Below, one piece after another: positions 1 to 5,955 of a DNA stretch of 5,955 nt. Below the pieces are notes generated by a model. The model saw only the letters and a program-made list of their open reading frames with translations. It was not told the DNA's origin and did no database searches. Location: assembly GCA_003505715.1 (NCBI GenBank), contig DNXU01000117.1:6632-12586 (forward strand), in the 5' to 3' direction. Each line of letters starts with the position of its first letter. Position 1 is the first letter of the stretch. Made by a program: the position numbers and the translations under genes. Origin of the DNA: Cyanobacteria bacterium UBA8803. Lineage in GTDB: Bacteria > Cyanobacteriota > Cyanobacteriia > Cyanobacteriales > Coleofasciculaceae.

Positions 1-1
1 C

Positions 2-328
2 AAGGCAGAAGATTATGCTGGCTCTTTATCGGGCGGGCAACGGAAGCTGTTAGAAATTGCTAGGGCACTCATGACTGACCCCAAGCTGATTTTATTAGAC
101 GAACCAGCAGCAGGAGTAAATCCGACGCTAATTAATCAAATTTGCCAGCATATTATCGAATGGCGGCGGCAGGGCATGACGTTTCTGATTATCGAACACA
201 ATATGGATGTCATTATGTCCTTGTGCGATCGCGTTTGGGTTTTGGCTGAGGGGCAAAATCTAGCTGATGGGACGCCAGAGGAGATTCAGAAGAACTCGCA
301 AGTTTTAGAAGCTTATTTAGGGCAGTAA
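2..328 (+). CDS. ABC transporter ATP-binding protein, LivG/NatA type (5' partial)
   Basis: This is the C-terminal part of the cytoplasmic ATPase subunit of a branched-chain or neutral amino-acid ABC importer. The frame is open from nt 2, so the gene begins left of the window; 108 residues are visible against about 250 for the family, and Walker A and the Q-loop are missing. Visible in order: the ABC signature LSGGQRKLLEIARAL (visible residues 9-23), Walker B LILLDEP with catalytic Glu34, the D-loop region AAGVNP, the switch histidine in LIIEHNMD (His66), and a C-terminal tail ending VLEAYLGQ that is typical of LivG-like proteins. The AGVNP form separates it from UrtD, the urea-transporter homologue. 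The ATG at 71 lies inside the signature/Walker B region and is not the start. No livF-like gene follows; cyanobacterial amino-acid transporter genes are often dispersed. Family assignment is firm; the substrate is inferred. Confidence 0.93.
   Translation, partial: KAEDYAGSLSGGQRKLLEIARALMTDPKLILLDEPAAGVNPTLINQICQHIIEWRRQGMTFLIIEHNMDVIMSLCDRVWVLAEGQNLADGTPEEIQKNSQVLEAYLGQ
225..232. repeat. HIP1 octamer GCGATCGC
   Basis: Perfect HIP1 palindrome inside the transporter ATPase gene, read as part of Cys-Asp-Arg-Val after the H-loop. Confidence 0.85.
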
Positions 329-387
329 TCTCAAGTAGCCGCTCGGAAAAATTAAGGAAGCATAGCTGTTTGTCTAGCACTGTCTTC

Positions 388-406
388 TAAAATTTCACTC
401 TATAGA
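388..406 (+). promoter_or_regulatory. weak candidate -10 region for the large hybrid kinase gene
   Basis: The 119-nt gap between the transporter gene and the kinase is AT-rich and holds two -10-like hexamers: TAAAAT at 388-393 (5 of 6 to TATAAT) and TATAGA at 401-406 (4 of 6), the latter within the palindrome TCTATAGA (399-406). No good -35 lies 16-18 nt upstream of either; TTGTCT at 370-375 is wrongly spaced. Placement by similarity only; no terminator hairpin was seen in this gap. Confidence 0.2.
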
Positions 407-447
407 TAGATTTGTAGTTCTACTTAAAAGCAGAAGATCAGCAGGGG

Positions 448-3400
448 ATGTTATTCAGTAGTTCTCCAGATGTCGCCTTTTCAAAATGGCTATGGTTGAA
501 AGAAACAGTATTACCGCACAGTAACTTAATTCTTTACTCCCTTCTGAGTATGGTAAAGCCCTACCAAATTCTAATGGTCATCAATGACATCCCTGGAAGT
601 GAAGACTACACGCGCCAGTTAAAAGGGGATGAAACCTTTATATCTACAGTATTGACTGAGTGGCAGCATACTCGCATCTTGGCCCTTTGCCAGTCTCAGC
701 AGATTGATGGCATCCTCTTAAAATTATCGTTTCCTTGGAGGAATCTTCTCAATGGCTTGGAGCAATTGAAAGCGTCGATGGGTGAGCATTGCCCGCCCAT
801 CGTGGTGATTGGTAATGGAGATGTTGATGTGGCGGTGCAGGCATTTAAAAATGGAGCGACAGATTATTTAATTGAAGAGAGGATAACGATCGACGACTTG
901 CGATTAACGATGCAGAGCGCGATCAAGAACATGCAATTACGGGGAGAACTACAACATAGTCAGGAGCAGTTCCAAACCTCGGTTGAGAACATGCTGGATT
1001 GCTTTGGGATTTTCTCCTCGATCCGAGATCAGTCGGGGCAGATTGTAGACTTTCGGATTGATTACCTCAATAGAGCGGCGTGCGAAAACAATCAGATGCC
1101 CAAAGAGATGCAAATTGGGCAAGGATTATGTGAGGTGTTGCCGGGACATCGGGAATCTGGGTTGTTTGATGAGTACTGTCAGTTGGTGCAAACTGGGGAA
1201 CCATTAATTAAAGAGTCCCTTATCTACGCAGACACCTATGGTAAGCAACATCTGGCGCGGGCATTTGATATTCGAGCCAGTAAGTTGAATGACGGCTTTG
1301 TTGCCTCCTGGCGTGATGTGACCGATCGCAAACGCTTGGAGATGGAGTTGAGCCAAACGGTCGCAACATTACAAAAGCAACAGGAGCAATTGCAACGGCT
1401 GATTGATACGGCTCCGATCGGCATTGGCATTGGTGCGGCAAATGGCGAAGTCAGAGTAATCAACGATGCCATGCTTGCCCTGCATGGCTACACGCGGGAG
1501 GAATTTGAGCAGCATGGCATGAACTGGCGCAATTTTACTCCACCGGACTTTGCTGACCGCATTGAACCAGCCATACTACAATTGCGGCAGCACGGACTTC
1601 TGCCGCCCGAAGAAAAAGAACTCCTGCGGCGAGATGGGTCGCGGGTTCCTATTTGGGTGAGTGCTACGCACTGGACGGATGATACAGATGAGCATGTGGC
1701 GTTTGTGGTTGACCTATCCCAGCAAAAGCAAACGGAAGCCGCGCTCAAAGCCAGTCAGCAACGCTATCAAGAATTAGCCAAAGCGATGCCCCAAATGGTT
1801 TGGACGGCAGATGCAACAGGAGCAATTAATTACTGGAATCAACGCTGGTACGAATACACGGGTTTAATTGAAACTGAATCCTTCGGCTTAGCGGCAGTCA
1901 ATACCGTTCATCCTGATGAGCGCGATCGCACCCTGGAACAGTGGAGTGAGTCTGTCAGGAAAGGGGAATCCTTCGAGATTGAATACCGGATTCGCCGTTG
2001 GGATGGTGTTTATCACTGGTTCATTAGCCGGGGCATTCCCACCCGCAACAACCAGGGACAGGTCACAGGTTGGATCGGCACGATTACCGATATCGATCGC
2101 CAGAAGCGGTTAGAAGAAAGATTCCGTCTAGTTTTACGAGCAGTCAATGGGCTTGTCTTTGACTTTGATTTACTTACAAACCAAGTTTCCCGTTCTGAGA
2201 ATTTATTCGATCTGATTGGCGTTCGCTCAGAGGATGCCCCACCCACTGCAATTTGGTGGCAAGAACGGATTCATCCAGATGATATAGCTCGATTCCACAC
2301 GAAGCTGCCCGAACTATTAGCCAGCACCAGTGACCTTTATGAAGGAGAGTACCGCATTTGGCATGAAGATGGGCATTGGGTCGATGTTTGGGAACGAGGC
2401 TTTTTGATCCGAGATGATCGAGGGCAAGTTATTCGTATTGTTGGCTCAACCGTGGATATCAGCGATCGCAAACGGAGTGAAGAAGCTTTACGACAGACCA
2501 CTGAACGACTGAATGTTGCTCTCAAAAGTGTGCCCATCACCTTGTTCAATCAAAATCTAGATCTCTGTTACACCTGGCTGTATAATCCCACCCACAGCTA
2601 TTCTGTTGAACAGGTTCTTGGCAAGCGAGATGAGGATTTAGTTTCTCCCGATTCGGCTGTCCGCCTAACTCAATTGAAGCAGCAGGTGATAGATACTGGC
2701 ACGGGCTTACGACAAGAGGTTGAGGTCACAAATAATGGGCAAAGCTCTTACTACGATTTGACGATTGACCCGCTTTGGGATAGCCAAAATAGAATTACTG
2801 GGATAGCCTGTGCAGCGGTTGATATCACTGAGCGCAAGCAGATAGAATTAGCTCTGCAAGAGCGCAGCGACTATATCCAACTGCTGTATGAAACGACTCG
2901 CGATTTGCTCTGTGCCACCCAACCCCTTGCCCTAGTTGAAACAGTATTTAACAAACTGAAGAATCTAATTGGGTTGGATGTCTATCTCAACTACATCCTG
3001 GATGAACAGAAGCAGAAGTTGCATCTGATCTCCTATGGGGGCATCCCCCAAGAAGTTGCTCAACAACTGGCATGGCTGGATATGGGGCAATCAATTTGTG
3101 GTACGGCTGCTGAGCAGCGATCGCAAATTACGCAGGCAAATATCCAGAACTCTTGCGATCCTAAAGCTCAACTGGCGCAATCTCTGGGAGTGACTGCCTA
3201 TGCCTGTCAACCTTTGATTGCTCAGGGTAGGCTGTTTGGGACGTTAAATTTTGCTAGTCTTAGCCGCACCTACTTTACCGAATCTGAGCAGTCTCTCTTT
3301 CAAGCCATTTGCGATCAGATGGCGATCGCGCTGGAGCGTTCCGAACTAATTACCTCTCTCCAGCAGCAGACGGAGGAACTCCTGCGGGTAAATCGCATTA

Positions 3401-4527
3401 AAGATGAGTTTTTGGCTGTTCTCTCTCACGAATTACGTTCCCCCCTCAACCCAATTCTAGGTTGGACAAAACTACTCCAAACTCGCAAATTCGATCCCGC
3501 TAGAACGGCTGAAGCTTTAGCAACTATTGAACGCAATGCCAAACTCCAGGCCCAACTGATTGATGACCTACTGGATATTGCCAAGATTCTCCGTGGCAAA
3601 CTCAGCATGGAGATGGCTCCGGTCGATTTGGTATTTGTGATTGAGTCAGCGATTGATACGGTAAGGGCAAATGCGATCGGTAAAAATATCCTCCTCGATT
3701 CAGCGCTCCCTCCCATTGGGCAGGTATTTGGTGATAAAGCTAGACTGCAGCAGATTATCTGGAACCTGCTGTCGAATGCCATTAAATTTACTGCTAACTA
3801 TGGGCGGGTAGATATTCGATTGGAGCGCATTGGCGATCGGGCACAAATTACCGTCAGCGATACCGGCAAAGGCATTAAACCTGACTTTCTGCCCCATATC
3901 TTCGAGTCATTCCGGCAAGAAGATGCTTCCACGACTCGAAGGTTTGGCGGACTAGGGTTAGGACTGGCGATAGTTGGTCAGTTGGTTGAAGCTCATGGCG
4001 GCACTATTACGGCAGATAGCCCTGGCGAACAGTTAGGAGCAACATTTACGGTGCAATTACCATTGGTGAATTTTGAGCCAGAACCTCGGCAGACAGAGGT
4101 AGTTTTTGAGCGGGAACCGGATCTCACTGGGATGCGAATTCTGATCGTGGATGATGAAGCTGATGCCCGTGAGCTATTAGCGGTAATCCTGACTGAGTAT
4201 GGAGCAGAAGTCATGACTGTTACCTCTGCGGCCCAAGTGCTGTCTAACCTGGAATCCTTTCAACCGGATTTGTTAGTGAGTGACATCGGGATGCCTGATA
4301 CGGATGGTTATTCCCTTATTCAACAAATTCGTGCGTTACCTCCCGAAAGAGGAGGGCAAATTCCGGCGATCGCCCTGACGGCTTATGCCAGTGAAGAGAA
4401 CCAGCAACAAGCAATCAGTAGTGGCTATCAATGGCATATTAGCAAGCCCCTCGATCCACCGGAGTTATTTCAAGCTTTGATGTCGCTCATACAAAGAGGG
4501 CATAGGGAACATAAAACAGATGCCTGA
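448..4527 (+). CDS. hybrid sensor histidine kinase: pseudo-receiver, 5 PAS, GAF, HisKA, HATPase_c, receiver
   Basis: This 1359-residue cytoplasmic-looking sensor kinase should autophosphorylate on His and pass phosphate to its own C-terminal Asp; its signal is unknown. No signal peptide or transmembrane helix is visible. Domains by residue: degenerate receiver about 39-160; PAS1 170-296, PAS2 310-428, PAS3 438-556, PAS4 557-678, PAS5 682-800, mostly ending in DITERK-like PAC tails; GAF 812-964; HisKA with SHELRSPLNP (His994); HATPase_c with N-box NLLSNAIKF (Asn1106, Asn1110), G1 DTGKG (Asp1138), F-box FESFRQ and G2 GGLGLGL (1167-1173); receiver 1229-1350 with Asp1235/Asp1236, phosphoacceptor Asp1279, Thr1311 and Lys1333 all present. 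There is no HPt domain. Start is uncertain: ATG 448 has AGGGG directly abutting it (too close), while ATG 550 (residue 35, MVKPYQIL) lies just before the first receiver strand and fits the domain better. It converges on the next kinase with a 24-nt gap. Confidence 0.95.
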   Translation: MLFSSSPDVAFSKWLWLKETVLPHSNLILYSLLSMVKPYQILMVINDIPGSEDYTRQLKGDETFISTVLTEWQHTRILALCQSQQIDGILLKLSFPWRNLLNGLEQLKASMGEHCPPIVVIGNGDVDVAVQAFKNGATDYLIEERITIDDLRLTMQSAIKNMQLRGELQHSQEQFQTSVENMLDCFGIFSSIRDQSGQIVDFRIDYLNRAACENNQMPKEMQIGQGLCEVLPGHRESGLFDEYCQLVQTGEPLIKESLIYADTYGKQHLARAFDIRASKLNDGFVASWRDVTDRKRLEMELSQTVATLQKQQEQLQRLIDTAPIGIGIGAANGEVRVINDAMLALHGYTREEFEQHGMNWRNFTPPDFADRIEPAILQLRQHGLLPPEEKELLRRDGSRVPIWVSATHWTDDTDEHVAFVVDLSQQKQTEAALKASQQRYQELAKAMPQMVWTADATGAINYWNQRWYEYTGLIETESFGLAAVNTVHPDERDRTLEQWSESVRKGESFEIEYRIRRWDGVYHWFISRGIPTRNNQGQVTGWIGTITDIDRQKRLEERFRLVLRAVNGLVFDFDLLTNQVSRSENLFDLIGVRSEDAPPTAIWWQERIHPDDIARFHTKLPELLASTSDLYEGEYRIWHEDGHWVDVWERGFLIRDDRGQVIRIVGSTVDISDRKRSEEALRQTTERLNVALKSVPITLFNQNLDLCYTWLYNPTHSYSVEQVLGKRDEDLVSPDSAVRLTQLKQQVIDTGTGLRQEVEVTNNGQSSYYDLTIDPLWDSQNRITGIACAAVDITERKQIELALQERSDYIQLLYETTRDLLCATQPLALVETVFNKLKNLIGLDVYLNYILDEQKQKLHLISYGGIPQEVAQQLAWLDMGQSICGTAAEQRSQITQANIQNSCDPKAQLAQSLGVTAYACQPLIAQGRLFGTLNFASLSRTYFTESEQSLFQAICDQMAIALERSELITSLQQQTEELLRVNRIKDEFLAVLSHELRSPLNPILGWTKLLQTRKFDPARTAEALATIERNAKLQAQLIDDLLDIAKILRGKLSMEMAPVDLVFVIESAIDTVRANAIGKNILLDSALPPIGQVFGDKARLQQIIWNLLSNAIKFTANYGRVDIRLERIGDRAQITVSDTGKGIKPDFLPHIFESFRQEDASTTRRFGGLGLGLAIVGQLVEAHGGTITADSPGEQLGATFTVQLPLVNFEPEPRQTEVVFEREPDLTGMRILIVDDEADARELLAVILTEYGAEVMTVTSAAQVLSNLESFQPDLLVSDIGMPDTDGYSLIQQIRALPPERGGQIPAIALTAYASEENQQQAISSGYQWHISKPLDPPELFQALMSLIQRGHREHKTDA
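1922..1929. repeat. HIP1 octamer GCGATCGC
   Basis: Perfect copy within PAS3 of the large kinase, coding Arg-Asp-Arg just after the HPDE motif. Confidence 0.85.
2462..2469. repeat. HIP1 octamer GCGATCGC
   Basis: Perfect copy at the PAC tail of PAS4, coding Ser-Asp-Arg of the DISDRKR motif. Near-copies sit at the equivalent place of PAS1 (CCGATCGC, 1322-1329) and PAS3 (TCGATCGC, about 2093-2100). Confidence 0.85.
3117..3124. repeat. HIP1 octamer GCGATCGC
   Basis: Perfect copy inside the GAF domain, in the Gln-Arg-Ser-Gln codon phase, different from the Asp-Arg phase of the other early copies. Confidence 0.85.
3322..3329. repeat. HIP1 octamer GCGATCGC
   Basis: Perfect copy in the last helix of the GAF domain, coding Ala-Ile-Ala of the QMAIALER segment. 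Confidence 0.85.
4366..4373. repeat. HIP1 octamer GCGATCGC
   Basis: Perfect copy in the C-terminal receiver, coding Ala-Ile-Ala of PAIALTAY, the strand carrying the conserved Thr. Confidence 0.85.
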
Positions 4528-4551
4528 AGAAGTGAGCCTTATTTGCAAGTC

Positions 4552-5955
4552 TTAGGATTCTACCACCAAAGTTCGCCCAGCTAAACGAGCCACGGCCATC
4601 ACTAAATTAGTGCTATCAACCGGCTTAGGCATATGCATTTGAAAGCCAGATTTTAAGGCAGATTTATAATCGTCCTCTCTCACGTAAGCACTCAGCGCTA
4701 GGGCGGGCAGAAACCCTCCTTGCTGACTTTCACGATCTCTCACTTGGCGAATTAGTTTATAGCCATCCTCAATCGGCATACCAATATCGCTGACCAATAC
4801 ATCTGGCTGGGATTGTTCGAGAACTTCGAGCGCCTCAACTACCGAAGATGCTGCTGTTACTTTCCCTCCAGACTTTTCAATGGCAGTAGTCAGAAATTCG
4901 CGCACATCTGGCTCGTCATCTACAATAAGTACCTCCAAGCCGGAAAGAAGGTTGGATGCAGGAATGGATGGGTTTAACAGGGCAGGCTCAGATGGTAACT
5001 CTAATGGCAAGGAGTTTTTACTGTTCTGTGATAAATTAGTAATTTTGCTAAAGGGCAGCTTGACAGTAAATATGGCTCCCTCTCCCTCTCCAGCACTTTC
5101 TGCACAGACAACCCCGCCGTGCAATTCTATCAGGTGACGAACAATCGCCAACCCCAATCCTAAACCCCCGTATGCCCTAGTGGTCGTGCTGTCTTTCTGG
5201 CGGAAGCGATCAAAAACATAGGGGAGGAAGTCGGTAGTGATGCCAATGCCCGTATCGCTGACCCGAATTTGGGCATGGGCACCTGCCCGCTCTAGTTGCA
5301 CTTCTACCTTGCCGCCTTCGGGTGTAAACTTGATGGCATTGGACAGTAAATTCCAGATAACTTGCTGCAAGCGTCCCGCATCACCTAAGATCGGCTCCCC
5401 CAAGGATGCCAATACCGATGTAATTTTAATTCCTTTAGCCTCAGCTGTCGGGCGTACAGACTCAATCGCTGCTTCAACGATTGGTACTAGATCGAGGGGA
5501 CATAGATTGAGGCGCAGCTTGCCACGAATGATGCGCGATACATCCAAAATATCTTCAATTAGTTGTGCCTGAGCCTTAGCGTTGCGCTCAATAGTTTCTA
5601 GGGCACGAGCTGTGGTGGTCTCGTCAAATTTTCGGGTGCGGAGCAGTCCCGCCCAACCCAACACTGAGTTGAGGGGCGTGCGCAGTTCGTGGGAAAGGGT
5701 AGCTAGGAACTCATCCTTCATCTGGTTGGCTGCCTCAGCCTCCTGTCGTGCTGCCTGCTCCCGAATAAACTCAGCTCTTGCTTCCTCTGCCTCTTTGCGC
5801 TCGGTAATGTCTTCGATTGTGCCCACATGACCAAGCAACTCTCCTTTGTCGGAAAGCATCGGTGATGAACGAAGGCAAACCCAACGTGTCAGGGATGAGG
5901 GATCAGGGATGAGGGATGAGGGATGACGGATGAGGGATGAGGGATGAGGGGAAGA
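4552..5955 (-). CDS. hybrid sensor histidine kinase: PAS (partial), HisKA, HATPase_c, receiver (5' partial)
   Basis: The visible 467 residues are the C-terminal part of a second cytoplasmic hybrid kinase; the frame stays open to the right edge, so the N-terminus is outside. The first ATG in the window (complement 5857-5859) is probably internal, because the residues before it (RWVCLRSSP, about nt 5860-5886) read as PAS/PAC strands and no ATG, GTG or TTG occurs further upstream in frame. Numbering from that Met: PAC end GHVGTIEDITERK (10-22); an Ala/Glu-rich coiled-coil linker (22-48); HisKA with SHELRTPLN (His57); HATPase_c with NLLSNAIKF (Asn170, Asn174), DTGIG (Asp202), FDRFRQ and GGLGLGL (231-237); a Ser/Pro/Leu/Asn-rich linker (272-306); receiver with Asp314/Asp315, phosphoacceptor Asp358, Ser390 in the Thr/Ser position and Lys412. 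All catalytic residues are present. The 32 residues before the Met include a heptapeptide repeat encoded by a heptanucleotide array. Signal and output partner are unknown. Confidence 0.93.
   Translation of the reverse strand, partial: SSPHPSSLIRHPSSLIPDPSSLTRWVCLRSSPMLSDKGELLGHVGTIEDITERKEAEEARAEFIREQAARQEAEAANQMKDEFLATLSHELRTPLNSVLGWAGLLRTRKFDETTTARALETIERNAKAQAQLIEDILDVSRIIRGKLRLNLCPLDLVPIVEAAIESVRPTAEAKGIKITSVLASLGEPILGDAGRLQQVIWNLLSNAIKFTPEGGKVEVQLERAGAHAQIRVSDTGIGITTDFLPYVFDRFRQKDSTTTRAYGGLGLGLAIVRHLIELHGGVVCAESAGEGEGAIFTVKLPFSKITNLSQNSKNSLPLELPSEPALLNPSIPASNLLSGLEVLIVDDEPDVREFLTTAIEKSGGKVTAASSVVEALEVLEQSQPDVLVSDIGMPIEDGYKLIRQVRDRESQQGGFLPALALSAYVREDDYKSALKSGFQMHMPKPVDSTNLVMAVARLAGRTLVVES
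5892..5947. repeat. tandem heptanucleotide array (GGGATGA)8, STRR-like
   Basis: Eight contiguous 7-nt units read GGGATGA on the plus strand. Units 1, 3, 4, 5, 7 and 8 are perfect; unit 2 (5899-5905) is GGGATCA and unit 6 (5927-5933) is CGGATGA. The bases after 5947 (GGGGAAGA) look like a decaying unit, so the array may end near the window edge or continue beyond it. Heptamer arrays of this kind are known in filamentous cyanobacteria as STRR sequences, usually between genes. Here the array lies in the open frame of the minus-strand kinase, in the orientation TCATCCC. Confidence 0.9.

Noticed and set aside
2..328. UrtD of a urea transporter
   Set aside because: UrtD normally has a different signature and a DEPVAGM-like Walker B segment; LSGGQRKLLEIARAL with DEPAAGVNP fits LivG/NatA.
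414..423. Small inverted repeat GTAG-TT-CTAC in the leader of the large kinase
   Set aside because: Four base pairs with a 2-nt loop is too small to be a credible hairpin, and chance occurrence is likely.
1220..2549. Short open frames on the strand opposite the large kinase
   Set aside because: They lie within conserved PAS coding sequence and encode Ser/Arg-rich peptides without domain character, as expected for antisense shadows.
2881..3339. GAF domain as a bilin-binding phytochrome or cyanobacteriochrome module
   Set aside because: The only suggestive cysteine is in AYACQPL, a common sequence in ordinary GAF domains of cyanobacterial kinases; no Cys-His chromophore motif or DXCF motif is present.
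4528..4551. Bidirectional terminator between the convergent kinases
   Set aside because: The 24-nt gap has no convincing GC-rich stem or T-run on either strand.
5857..5859. ATG as the true start of the minus-strand kinase
   Set aside because: It falls inside a PAS/PAC strand, with matching PAC residues (RWVCLRSSP) in frame before it, and the frame is open to the window edge.
5892..5947. CRISPR array
   Set aside because: Units are 7 nt and directly abut, with no spacers; this is a simple tandem repeat.

Overview
The window looks like a piece of a cyanobacterial chromosome. It carries six perfect copies of the octamer GCGATCGC (HIP1, highly over-represented in many cyanobacteria), multi-PAS/GAF hybrid histidine kinases of cyanobacterial style, and a tandem heptanucleotide array resembling the short tandemly repeated (STRR) sequences of filamentous cyanobacteria. 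Genus cannot be fixed from the sequence; a filamentous cyanobacterium is my inference.

Layout: (1) nt 2-328, plus strand, is the C-terminal 108 residues of a LivG/NatA-type ABC transporter ATPase (amino-acid uptake) cut by the left edge. (2) nt 329-447 is a short intergenic region with only weak promoter-like sequence. (3) nt 448-4527, plus strand, is a large hybrid sensor histidine kinase: a degenerate receiver at the N-terminus, five PAS domains, a GAF domain, HisKA, HATPase_c and a canonical C-terminal receiver. (4) A 24-nt gap separates its stop from that of (5) a second hybrid kinase on the minus strand (stop at 4552-4554), with a PAS tail, HisKA, HATPase_c and receiver, whose reading frame runs off the right edge. 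(6) nt 5892-5947 is an array of eight GGGATGA heptamers lying inside the open frame of gene 5, just upstream of the last recognisable PAS strands.

The two kinases are convergent and resemble each other over the HisKA-HATPase-receiver part, so they may belong to related phosphorelays or be old duplicates. Neither has an HPt domain in view, so phosphate would have to pass from the attached receiver to a separate protein, or the receiver may act as an internal regulator. The transporter fragment has no evident functional link to the kinases. Most of the window is ordinary cyanobacterial signalling DNA. The two points most worth a second look are the receiver that has lost its phosphorylation residues and the heptamer array in coding sequence.
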